A stretch of 64,000 nucleotides of DNA from positions 1 to 64,000 of the forward strand of contig NZ_JNFG01000199.1 of the NCBI RefSeq assembly GCF_000729995.1, written 5' to 3'. Every line of letters begins with the position of its first letter. Position 1 is the stretch's first letter. Shown in pieces: positions 8,306 to 16,222 of the stretch. Source of the DNA: Caballeronia sordidicola. GTDB lineage: Bacteria > Pseudomonadota > Gammaproteobacteria > Burkholderiales > Burkholderiaceae. A model generated the notes under the pieces. It was not told where the DNA came from. It was given only the letters and a program-made list of their open reading frames with translations, and searched no databases. Both the position numbers and the translations under genes were made by a program.

Positions 8306-9508
8306 TCAATGCATCACCATCGCCCTTTGCTCGTCGATGCGCATAATCTCTACGAGCCGTCTTCCGTAATGATCGGGCGAGAACTCACGGACGTCATACG
8401 CCCGAGCGGGGGTCGACAGATGCAGTGCGAGTTCGCCTAGCGCTTCGCGAAGCGCCTGCGGATCGCTGTGAAACTTGATCTTGTTGCCAACCTGATCGCC
8501 AAATGTCGACAAGCTGCCGATATCGTTGACGAGGACCGGCAAACCGAGCAACGCCGCCTCGATGATTGCAAGTGGCGCATTTTCCGGCCAGACCGATGGC
8601 AGCACGACCGCATCGGCGGTACGATGCAGCTCTTCGAAAAGTTTTGCCTGCGGCAGCCGTCCAAAGAACACCACTTTCCCGCTTTCAATCAGCGGCGCGA
8701 ACCGCTCTTCGATCATGACCCGTGCCGGTCCGTCGCCGTAAATGGTAAGACGATTGATCTGCGCGAAGTCGATGGATTGCGCCAGCTCGATGAATTGCGC
8801 CAGCCCTTTCTCTGCCGCCACGCGTCCAACAAACGCCAGGTTGATGAGTTCGTTCGTGCATACCTTCGGCGGCAAGGACGTCAAATTAACCGATGCCGGG
8901 TTAAACAGGAGGTCAAAGTCACCGATCAGGCGGCTCTTCACCAACGCCTCCTGCATGAAGAGACTCGGGCAGAGGAATGCGTCGAAGATACGCTCTGGTT
9001 TTACCAGCGCGCGCATTGCGTGCCAGTGCACCTTCTTGAGCACATCGTGGGCGAGACCTTTGGGGCTTGATCGCGACCAGAGAGCGCGCGGCGTGCGCAA
9101 CGCGTCGAGCGGAAGAGTTCCTACGTCGCCTTGCTTTGTATAACTGAGCAGATTGGGGTTGTAATAAACAAGGTGGAAATCGTGGCAGGTCATGTACGCC
9201 GTGTAGCCGAGTTCGCGCTTATATCGCGCGATCACGGCGAGCACCGATGCCGACAGCACGCTGTGATAGTTATGAACCAGCACGCGATGCGGCTTGAAAT
9301 CGACTATCACCTTCGCAAGCGCGCGCGCGGCCGCAAAGTTCCACCAGCTCACCCGGCCCTCCACCGGCTTACAGAATGTCGTCTGGTCGAAGCATGCGAC
9401 TTCAACGCCTTCCACTGCGCGCAAAAACTCAGCCGACTGGCGGTACACTTCTTCGGCGCCGCCTTTTTCGGCGAAGTCGTTGATCACCAATATGCGGCAT
9501 CGTTGCAT
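8306..9508 (-). CDS. GT4-type glycosyltransferase
   Basis: This 400-residue GT-B protein opens with MQRCRILVINDFAEKGGAEE, the glycine-rich acceptor-side loop of family GT4. It carries the C-terminal donor-site signature VWPENAPLAIIEAALLGLP, with the Glu-x7-Glu pair, and LAFVGRVAAEKGL ahead of it. The start at 9508 was chosen because GGAG lies about 8 nt upstream. An ATG at 9553 would add 15 residues that do not fit the family. It is expected to act on the cytoplasmic face of the membrane, adding a sugar to a lipid-linked oligosaccharide. Sugar and linkage cannot be read from sequence. It stands alone between hydrolase and repeat sequences, not in a tight operon. Confidence 0.85.
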   Translation of the reverse strand: MQRCRILVINDFAEKGGAEEVYRQSAEFLRAVEGVEVACFDQTTFCKPVEGRVSWWNFAAARALAKVIVDFKPHRVLVHNYHSVLSASVLAVIARYKRELGYTAYMTCHDFHLVYYNPNLLSYTKQGDVGTLPLDALRTPRALWSRSSPKGLAHDVLKKVHWHAMRALVKPERIFDAFLCPSLFMQEALVKSRLIGDFDLLFNPASVNLTSLPPKVCTNELINLAFVGRVAAEKGLAQFIELAQSIDFAQINRLTIYGDGPARVMIEERFAPLIESGKVVFFGRLPQAKLFEELHRTADAVVLPSVWPENAPLAIIEAALLGLPVLVNDIGSLSTFGDQVGNKIKFHSDPQALREALGELALHLSTPARAYDVREFSPDHYGRRLVEIMRIDEQRAMVMH

Positions 9509-9610
9509 GCTCGAATCTCCAATGTTGCAGTTCACTGCTGTTGCGTGATACACGTCACGACGCCGCTCATCGGCTGTTGTCGTTCAGCGCGAACGCCGGG
9601 TTAATTAACG

Positions 9611-9903
9611 GAAGCGCCGGATTCGGGGATGAAGAAGGCCTCTGAAAGAATAGCTTGGAGGCGTCTGACAGCAGGCCGTCGTTGCTGGTTGCCATTTCGT
9701 TTTTTCGCCACTAAACGGCTTTTGTTGCCGATGTCGCCTTATGCCGTGAACTCACGTAAACATACGACGAGATCGTCGTTTGGAAGGTGCGCTTCCGCAC
9801 CGTTCAAAGAGATCAGCAGATGTTTCAATTGCGATCGCCATCAACAGCGATTATTGAGGCAAAGATATCGATGTTCCTATCGGAACAGGGGCCTGCGATG
9901 ATC
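9611..9903 (-). repeat. dispersed decayed repeat, copy 2 (copy 1 at 2389-2625)
   Basis: This is the counterpart of 2389-2625, with extra insertions (for example gcctctgaaagaatagcttg after the shared ggatgaagaag) and a stop inside the shared reading frame. The homology runs to the shared gatgttcc(t/g)atcgga and gcgatgatcg blocks at 9869-9903. It then meets transposase sequence on the other strand. It is more degraded than copy 1. Confidence 0.6.
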
Positions 9904-10050
9904 GAACGCTTTCCGGCCTATCTGGGCGAACAGGGTGGCACGTCTGGGCAAATCGGCTCGGTGAGCATCGACATGTCGCCGCCTTTCATCAAGTGCGTCG
10001 ATGAACATCTGCCTGATGAACGAATGAGCTTCGACAAGTACCACGTCTAT
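9898..10050 (+). pseudogene. ISL3-family transposase remnant
   Basis: The frame encodes IGSVSIDMSPPFIKCVDEHL followed by PDERMSFDKYHV. ISL3 transposases carry SIDMSPAFIKGVxEHLPNAxITFDKFHV at this position, including the catalytic Asp of the SIDMS motif. About 50 codons survive. Both ends are lost in unrelated sequence, so the element cannot be active. Confidence 0.8.
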
Positions 10051-10178
10051 TCACGCGTTCGAAGACGCCATTTGCCATTGCCAGAAACTTCCGGCAATGG
10101 CGGCCGCGGCGGGTCGTCTGCCGAAGCCCGCTGGTAAGTCCGGCGAGCATCGGACGACTTGTTTTGGGAGTTCTTGAG

Positions 10179-11435
10179 TTACGACGCAAGGGGACGTCGT
10201 CTAAGAAAGGGCACTTTCTGAAAATACAACGTCGCGCCCATGGCTACCGCGATGTACGTCTCGACCGTGAGCACAGTTGCCGCTGCGCCTTGCTCGCCAT
10301 AGAGCCTCGCAAGCAAAGCCAGCAATCCGAAATTCAGAAAAGCGGAAACAATCAACACGCGGCTGAACTGCGACCTCATCCCAAGCGGAAGCATGGTCTG
10401 AACCCCAAATATGTCGGAAAACCCCGACATGAACGGTATGAACGCCATCCATCGCAGGACGTTCACCGTCGGCGCAAACTGCGCACCATAAAGTATTTTG
10501 ACCGCGAACGGCGCGCCCAAGAAAATCGTCAGCGACACAATCGCAAGGAGGACTCCCTGATACGCCAGCATCTTGCGTAAGAAATCGAATGCGTCCTCGC
10601 GGGCGTGATGCATCAGGTAGCTGATACGCGGATACGCAGCGCTTCTTAGCGGAGTCATCATGGCGAGCGCGGCCCGTATCAGTTTGTCACCGGCCGCGAA
10701 ATACCCCGCTGTGACGTCGCCCGATATCAGCGCGAGCAGCACGACGTTGCTGGACGTATAAATATCGAAGACGGCCGTGGCCATGAAGATGCCCCAGCCA
10801 TTCCTCAACGCCTTCACAATGTCGCGCATAGGCACGGCAACGAAATCCATCTCGCGGCGCAGATACAAGTAGCTGACGATCGTGATCCCTGACAGCAGCG
10901 GCACGAGCATGTTGACGCCCATCGCCCAGTAGATGTCCTCGCGAGTGTGCACCAGCAGGAACATGGCCGGCACGCTCAGCGCGCGCCCGGTGAACACGAT
11001 GATGCTGATCACGCGGAGGTCTTCGATCCCCTGGAAATACCAGGTAGGAATCAACATGGCGCCAATGGCCGAGCCAAAGCCGAGGATCAACAAGGCGCGA
11101 TCCTGCTCGAGCCGCTCGAAAGTGAACGTCAGCGCCACTAGCACGACAAATCCAACCGCCGTAATGATGGCTTGCGACAGGATGGTTTCCCAAAAGATGC
11201 GTGAACGCTGTGCCCGGTTGTCACGGTTGATGGATATCTGCGGCGTTGCGGTCAGACTAAAGCCGTAATTGGTCAGTACGATGAAGTAATTGATGAAGGC
11301 CATAGCAAACGCGAGGCGCCCATAACCGCTTGGCATGAGCACCCGCGTAAGCAGCGGCAAGGTAAGCAGCGGCGCCGCATAGGTCGAAACTTGCAGCATC
11401 ATCAACACCGCAAAATTCTTTCGAAAAGAAGCCAT
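10179..11435 (-). CDS. Wzx-type polysaccharide flippase (MOP superfamily)
   Basis: This 418-residue membrane protein has about twelve hydrophobic helices and the RfbX/Wzx-type opening PLLTLPLLTRVLMPSGYG, the usual N-terminal pattern of polysaccharide exporters. Such proteins turn lipid-linked repeat units from the cytoplasmic to the periplasmic face. The start at 11435 (MASFRKNFAVL) is preceded by AGGA. An ATG at 11537 would add 34 residues of unlikely sequence. It is the only flippase in the window. The bce core from 18276 to 31331 has none, so this gene may serve that pathway (the role of BceQ) or the nearby accessory polymer. Confidence 0.85.
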   Translation of the reverse strand: MASFRKNFAVLMMLQVSTYAAPLLTLPLLTRVLMPSGYGRLAFAMAFINYFIVLTNYGFSLTATPQISINRDNRAQRSRIFWETILSQAIITAVGFVVLVALTFTFERLEQDRALLILGFGSAIGAMLIPTWYFQGIEDLRVISIIVFTGRALSVPAMFLLVHTREDIYWAMGVNMLVPLLSGITIVSYLYLRREMDFVAVPMRDIVKALRNGWGIFMATAVFDIYTSSNVVLLALISGDVTAGYFAAGDKLIRAALAMMTPLRSAAYPRISYLMHHAREDAFDFLRKMLAYQGVLLAIVSLTIFLGAPFAVKILYGAQFAPTVNVLRWMAFIPFMSGFSDIFGVQTMLPLGMRSQFSRVLIVSAFLNFGLLALLARLYGEQGAAATVLTVETYIAVAMGATLYFQKVPFLRRRPLAS

Positions 11436-12007
11436 CGACTGCGCATCCTGACTTGAATAGTGCCTAAGCATGGCGCCGCGTTGCGACGCCCAGCCGAGCG
11501 AAAAGAAAAATGGAAACGGCGCGAGGTGAGGTGCCACGGTTGCGTCGGGGAGCCGCTGCCGCGACTGCCGTCACAACGCTTGCATCGACCTGTCAACTGT
11601 CGCGTCGCCTATGAGATTCACGCGGGGAGCTCGTGGCAATGGTGCGGAACCGGCACAAGTGTCGAATCCGCCGCTCGTCTTGGCTTAGCACCGCCGCGCG
11701 TCCGTTTTCTTCGTACAAATGCTTGGGTTCTACCCTCGAATTGTGAGCCTGATTGTAGGCGCCCGTTGTTGGCGGGCTCGGTGCGCTGCACAACATTGTA
11801 TGGACGAAACGAAATTTGCAAGGTCAGAGCATTGTCCTGCTTGCAGCAGGGTCCGCATGTGTGCCATCGAACAGTGCCCTCCGGGGCGCTGCGGTTTAAT
11901 CGATACGGTAAGCAATGTTTGTGCTCGCAGTTTGCATCCGCTTCAAGCGCTATGTGCGATGTGGCGAACGCGCCGGACGGATTCACCGCGCGCGAAAGTG
12001 AGAAATC
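11436..12007. other. intergenic region between divergent flippase and glycosyltransferase genes
   Basis: No gene is supported in this stretch. It separates two divergently transcribed polysaccharide genes, so promoters for both are expected here. No clear -35/-10 pair was picked out with confidence. Confidence 0.45.
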
Positions 12008-13225
12008 GTGAAAGTAGCAATTGTCCATGACTGGCTGGTGACCGCCGGAAGCGCCGGAAGCGCCGGAAGGGTTCCCGAAAGGGTTCCCGAACAGGTCCTA
12101 CGGTCCATGCTGGAATGTTTTCCACAAGCAGACATCTTTACCATCGTTGATTTTCTGGAAGATCGCTCGTTCCTCAAAAACCGGCAGGCGTACACCTCGT
12201 TCATCCAGAAGCTCCCGTTCGCGCGCGCGCGATACATGAACTATCTGGCGCTGATGCCTCTTGCGATAGAACAATTCGATCTATTGGCCTACGATCTCGT
12301 CCTCTCGAGTTCGCGTGCGTTCGCCAAGGGAGTACTGGTCGGCCCGGACCAGTTGCATGTCAGCTACGTGCATTCGTCCCTCCGCCATGCCCGGGAGTTT
12401 CAGCACCCGAACTTGAAGAAATCCAGGTTCGCGTCAGGCCTGAAATCGGTCTTTGTGCGCATGCTGCTGCACTATATGCGTGCGTGGGACGCGCGTTCGG
12501 CCAATGGCGTCGATCATCTGATTGCTAATTCGCGTTACAGTTCGCGGCGGATTCAGCAGGCTTACCAACGAGACTCGACGGTGATCTATCCCCCGGTCGA
12601 CGTTAGCGGGTTATCGGTCGGCATACATAAGCAGGACTTCTACGTAACGGCGTCGAACATGGTCCCGCACAAGCGTATCGATCTGATCGTAAAGGCGTTC
12701 TCACGGACACCGGAGCGACGCCTTGTCGTGATCGGCGACGGCTCTGATATGGCCAGCATCAAGGCTGCTGCGGGGCCTAATGTAGAGATCTTGGGGTACC
12801 AACCGTTCGATGTGCTGCACGATCACTTGCAGCGCGCTCGTGCGTTTGTGTTTGCGGCCGAGGAGGATTTCGACATTTCAATCGTCGAAGCCCAGGCGTG
12901 CGGCACACCGGTCATCGCGTTCGGCAAGGGTGGCGCGCTGGAGTCGATCATCGGCTTGCCGGACGAGCGGCCGACAGGTGTATTTTTCAGGGAACAAACG
13001 ATCGAGTCCCTGATCTGCGCCGTTGACACGTTCGAGCAGCATTCGGACCGCTTCAATTCGACATTTTGCCGCGAAAACGCCGAGCGCTTCTCTGCTGGGA
13101 ATTTTAAGGCGGCGCTCTGCACGTTCGTGGAAGTTCGGTTGGCGAGCTTCCGCTCGGAAGCTGCGCTTTCGAGCACCCAGCCACCGTCGGTTCGTGCAAG
13201 GCTACAGTGGCGGCGGCCGTCGTGA
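12008..13225 (+). CDS. GT4-type glycosyltransferase (WbaZ-like mannosyltransferase) with repeat-expanded N-terminal loop
   Basis: From a GTG start the product has 405 residues. It opens with KVAIVHDWLV and continues with ECFPQADIFTIVDFL, the N-terminal pattern of WbaZ/RfbU-type GT4 enzymes, and ends with a donor site EEDFDISIVEAQACGTPVIA. In relatives the first motif is HDWLV followed by about two residues and GGAExVLE. Here it reads HDWLVTAGSAGSAGRVPERVPEQVL, longer because of two tandem DNA repeats in the loop. The enzyme probably transfers mannose or a related sugar to the lipid carrier. The loop expansion could weaken or abolish activity, since this loop faces the active site. Confidence 0.85.
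   Translation: MKVAIVHDWLVTAGSAGSAGRVPERVPEQVLRSMLECFPQADIFTIVDFLEDRSFLKNRQAYTSFIQKLPFARARYMNYLALMPLAIEQFDLLAYDLVLSSSRAFAKGVLVGPDQLHVSYVHSSLRHAREFQHPNLKKSRFASGLKSVFVRMLLHYMRAWDARSANGVDHLIANSRYSSRRIQQAYQRDSTVIYPPVDVSGLSVGIHKQDFYVTASNMVPHKRIDLIVKAFSRTPERRLVVIGDGSDMASIKAAAGPNVEILGYQPFDVLHDHLQRARAFVFAAEEDFDISIVEAQACGTPVIAFGKGGALESIIGLPDERPTGVFFREQTIESLICAVDTFEQHSDRFNSTFCRENAERFSAGNFKAALCTFVEVRLASFRSEAALSSTQPPSVRARLQWRRPS
12043..12092 (+). repeat. two adjacent in-frame tandem repeats inside a glycosyltransferase
   Basis: CGCCGGAAG occurs three times in a row (12043-12069). It is followed by GGGTTCCCGAA(A/C) twice (12069-12080 and 12081-12092). Unit lengths of 9 and 12 bp keep the reading frame. 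They encode AGSAGSAGRVPERVPE. Confidence 0.9.
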
Positions 13226-13700
13226 GAAGGAACCGTTTGGCCTCAATGACCACCGTAGTACTGCAGTCGAAGATACAAGGTGCGTGTCGACAGCAAACCC
13301 GGGTCGTCGATCCGCGCCCTCGCGGGTGTGTCGGGAACGATGAGCGCGACTGTGTCGTCAAGCAATAGAACCGTTTCTTTTGGGGCAGCGCGCAAGCCAA
13401 GCAAAAATCGAAATATAAAAAGTCAGGCACTGTGGTTCGATGCGTATGGACTTTACCCGGCGAAAGAGTTGTCGCCGGGAGCCCTCCTGCGGTGTATCTG
13501 GTTTCGTCCGACAGTGATTGAATCGCGGTCGTGCTGGCGTGGCAAAGCGTTTGCGCCGTTTAATGCTCGGCATGTATGCTTCCGTCAATGAAAAACAGGT
13601 GTGTTAAAGCAGGCGGCCAAGGCAAATCCACGCGAAAGCAGCCACCCTGCATGGCGTCCGCAACCTCGAGGTCCACACGGATGAGTCCATACGAAGTGTC
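13226..13700. other. intergenic stretch with no recognised gene
   Basis: Several short open frames occur but none resembles a known protein or has a good ribosome site. The reading frame of the following gene is open for about 100 bp into this stretch without a start codon. Confidence 0.4.
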
Positions 13701-14795
13701 ATGGCTATCGGCTCGGGCGTTCGCATCCCAGGCGACGCGCCAGGAGCGCCGCGGATGGTGCTAGACGAAGTCTCAGCGCTGACGAATGCGGGTTCGCTGC
13801 TCTCCCCGGGCGGCGAGATTGTGGCGTCGTACGATCTGGAGGTGACCAATACGCCCGCTCTCGGATATCGCGCGCTCGGGCTGTCCAATGACATCAACAA
13901 TGCCGCATTGAGCCCATTCAGTCCTGACTATGCTTCGGTATCGCGGGTACACGTGATTAATGGCATGGGTGTGACACTCGGCGATTCAGTCATTGGCCTT
14001 ACCGCTCTTACTGCCATCAAGGCGCGATTTCCGCACATTACCTTCACGATTTATCGACCGGTTCACGCGCCTGGCTATGTAAAGCGTCTCTACAAGCTGG
14101 CCGCACCGCTATTGGGTTCCGTGATCGATTTACCCGTGAATCTCGACACACTCCCTTACACAGAGTTACGTATCGACTTAGGTAATCATTTATTCTGGCC
14201 AAAGTTTGCCACGCTGCCGATGATCGATTTTTTTATCGATGCTATGGGGATAGAGGCTGACGACGTCCCGTCCACAGACAAGCGCAATCACTGGCTGCAG
14301 AAATTGGCGCTGCCCCAGCCTGAGGGACCTGAGGGACTAAAGGGCGATTACATATTGCTGTGCCCGGCTGCAAGTACCCCCGTGCGTAGCATCCCGGAGT
14401 CTGTGCGTAGCGATCTTGTCGAAGCCCTATGGCAGCGTTTCGGGCTCCCCATAGTGGGTTTTGGGGACATCGATCATATGCTTTACACTGACGTCACCTC
14501 GCGAGCGCCCGACACGGCAGATTTTCTCGCATGGATCAAGCACGCCGCTTATCTGGTGACGCCAGACACAGCGGCCGTTCATATAGCTGCCGGCTTTGAT
14601 ATTCCGACAACGGCGTTCTTCACTACCATCGCACCAGATTTGCGGGTGCGGGACTATCCCCGCTGCAAGGCTGTCTTCTTGCCCGTTCCTGAATTGGAAG
14701 GCATACAGGCCAGTAACCGGGCATCAGATGTGGAGCGGATCGAACGCGCTTATCGAGCGCTAAAGATAGACGCGGATTTTTATGGATTTACTTAA
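13701..14795 (+). CDS. GT9-like (heptosyltransferase-type) glycosyltransferase
   Basis: The 364-residue protein has, from about residue 80, a GT9-like fold. It starts at HVINGMGVTLGDSVIGLTA and shows the C-terminal motif LVTPDTAAVHIAAGFDIPTT, which resembles the (S/T)xDTGxxHxAA donor site of ADP-heptose and related transferases. The first 80 residues (IPGDAPGAPRMVLDEVSAL) are not part of that fold. The same frame is open upstream to about 13601 with protein-like sequence (HGVRNLEVHTDESIRSV) but offers no ATG or GTG there. The annotated ATG may thus be internal to a 5'-truncated gene, or an unusual start may be used. The 3' half uses more AT-rich codons than its neighbours, suggesting transfer. 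Its sugar substrate is unknown. Confidence 0.65.
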   Translation: MAIGSGVRIPGDAPGAPRMVLDEVSALTNAGSLLSPGGEIVASYDLEVTNTPALGYRALGLSNDINNAALSPFSPDYASVSRVHVINGMGVTLGDSVIGLTALTAIKARFPHITFTIYRPVHAPGYVKRLYKLAAPLLGSVIDLPVNLDTLPYTELRIDLGNHLFWPKFATLPMIDFFIDAMGIEADDVPSTDKRNHWLQKLALPQPEGPEGLKGDYILLCPAASTPVRSIPESVRSDLVEALWQRFGLPIVGFGDIDHMLYTDVTSRAPDTADFLAWIKHAAYLVTPDTAAVHIAAGFDIPTTAFFTTIAPDLRVRDYPRCKAVFLPVPELEGIQASNRASDVERIERAYRALKIDADFYGFT

Positions 14796-15154
14796 CAACT
14801 TCGCTTAATTCTTCAATCGATTAATCGGAACAAATTACCTGTATATGTAAGAATTATTTCTAATAACATTCCCTGAAAATCTACTGTTTTGTCATATTCG
14901 GGCAAACCATTAGGGTGGTATGCTTCCTGCAATAATCTTCATACGCAAGGGTTAGAGTGGATTGTGCGCCGCTTTGGAACCTGTTTTGCACCAGCTAGCG
15001 GATTTGATGCAGATTACATGCACCATCTTGTCGTTTTCGGCAAACGTTTGCGAACAGCAGGAACTTCTTGATTCATCCGTTTGCGGGCAGAAAAAAACGC
15101 CTGCTACGCTTGGTTCGACGATCGCAGCGCAGTTCGGCTGCATGGAGCAACGCA
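14796..15154. other. AT-rich intergenic region upstream of the DUF4096 gene
   Basis: No gene is seen. The first 100 bp are strongly AT-rich. A LacI/PurR-like palindrome lies at 15040-15051, about 100 bp before the next start codon. Confidence 0.5.
15040..15051. promoter_or_regulatory. palindrome GCAAACGTTTGC, LacI-family-type operator
   Basis: A perfect 12-bp palindrome in the context CGGCAAACGTTTGCGA is close to the PurR/LacI-family box ACGCAAACGTTTGCGT. Its core CAAACGTTTG recurs at 2930-2939 and 41243-41252. It would suit a repressor site for the gene starting at 15155. Confidence 0.4.
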
Positions 15155-16123
15155 ATGTTCTTTGATGAACTCAGTAATGAAGAGTGGGCACTGGTTGTCG
15201 GCCTCGTGACCGAAGGTGAAGTCCGTGAACACCGCCGGGGCCGTCCGCGTGCGCACCCGCGGACCATAGTGAATGCCGTGCTGTGGATTCTCACCACCGG
15301 CGAAACCTGGTCGAAGCTGCCCAGTCACTATCCGACCGTGCCCACCTGCCGCCGTCGTTTCAACGACTGGCAAATGAACGGCACGCTGCTCGAAATGGTG
15401 ACGCGGCTCGCATCGCGTGGCCGGTCCTTCGCCATCGTGCCGTCCACGCCGACTGAAGCGCCGCCACGCCAGACCCAGCCCGCCTACGAATGCGATCGGC
15501 TGCGCGGCGTGTTCTGGCAGAACCCGGAGTCGTGGGGTGATTCTGACGGAAACGGCGCGAACGCGGTGGACGCGCTGTTCACTACCGTCCCGCGCCGGAT
15601 CGCTGAAGCGCACGACGTTGCGCGCGCCAATGCGCCCACGCCGTTGTCGCCAAGCCGGGCGGCCATGGCCTCTTCGGCGTTGCGTTCGCTGCAGCACGAA
15701 CCCTCGGACGCACGGCCCCATTCCGTCGATCCCTTGCCAATGGCCTTCGAGCCCGACTGCGCCCCCGTGCATGACGGCCATGGTTACGCCATCTACGCCA
15801 TCGCGCGGCCGGTAGCGGGCAGCATGTTCCGCGGCTGGGCCGAAATCGTGAAGGACGGCCGTCGGGTGGAGCGTTCCGGCCTGATCGGTCCGCGCTACGA
15901 GGACCCCACGGATGCGGCGGAGTACGCGCTCGAATGGTCCCGCAGATGGATCGCGGCGCAATCTACCCGCATCACCCATTCCGTGCAAAGCGCCGCGGAC
16001 GCGCCGCATCGTGCAGCGCCCGTCGACAATGCGGCCAGCCACGCGCAGAAAGATCCGAAGCATGAACGTGCTGCAGCGCCGGAACAGGCTGAAGTTCGGC
16101 GCTATGCGGACGTGCAAGGTTAA
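15155..16123 (+). CDS. IS402-like DUF4096 N-terminal domain protein with a C-terminal extension (probable domesticated transposase)
   Basis: The protein has 322 residues from the ATG at 15155, which has GGAG about 8 nt upstream. Residues 1-80 (FFDELSNEEWALVVGLVTEG, then RGRPRAHPRTIVNAVLWILT and TGETWSKLPSHYP) are the helix-turn-helix DUF4096 domain found at the start of IS5/IS402 transposases. The usual DDE catalytic part is absent. Instead a linker leads to a different C-terminal domain (VHDGHGYAIYAIARPVAGSM, FRGWAEIVKDGRRVERSG). The gene is intact, stands alone and has its own terminator, so it looks like a retained cellular protein. Being convergent with bceA beside the exopolysaccharide core, it could be a DNA-binding regulator; this is inference. 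Confidence 0.6.
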   Translation: MFFDELSNEEWALVVGLVTEGEVREHRRGRPRAHPRTIVNAVLWILTTGETWSKLPSHYPTVPTCRRRFNDWQMNGTLLEMVTRLASRGRSFAIVPSTPTEAPPRQTQPAYECDRLRGVFWQNPESWGDSDGNGANAVDALFTTVPRRIAEAHDVARANAPTPLSPSRAAMASSALRSLQHEPSDARPHSVDPLPMAFEPDCAPVHDGHGYAIYAIARPVAGSMFRGWAEIVKDGRRVERSGLIGPRYEDPTDAAEYALEWSRRWIAAQSTRITHSVQSAADAPHRAAPVDNAASHAQKDPKHERAAAPEQAEVRRYADVQG

Positions 16124-16176
16124 CGCTGGATAGTGCACGGGACCACGTCTCTTCGGGTTTGAATGCTGTTGACTCG

Positions 16177-16222
16177 AAACGCTGTGCGGGGCATGTGTAT
16201 CACGCCCCGCACAGCGTTTTTT
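16177..16222. terminator. Rho-independent terminator between convergent genes
   Basis: A 16-bp stem (16177-16192 with 16204-16219, loop 11 nt) ends in a T-run on the plus strand and has AAA on the far side. It can therefore stop transcription of both the DUF4096 gene and bceA. It abuts the bceA stop codon at 16221. Confidence 0.8.

Larger units (their letters stand above)
9509..10178. other. gene-free stretch of mobile-element debris
   Basis: Between the glycosyltransferase and flippase genes there is no intact gene. The stretch holds copy 2 of the dispersed repeat (9611-9903) and a truncated ISL3-type transposase (9898-10050). Confidence 0.6.
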
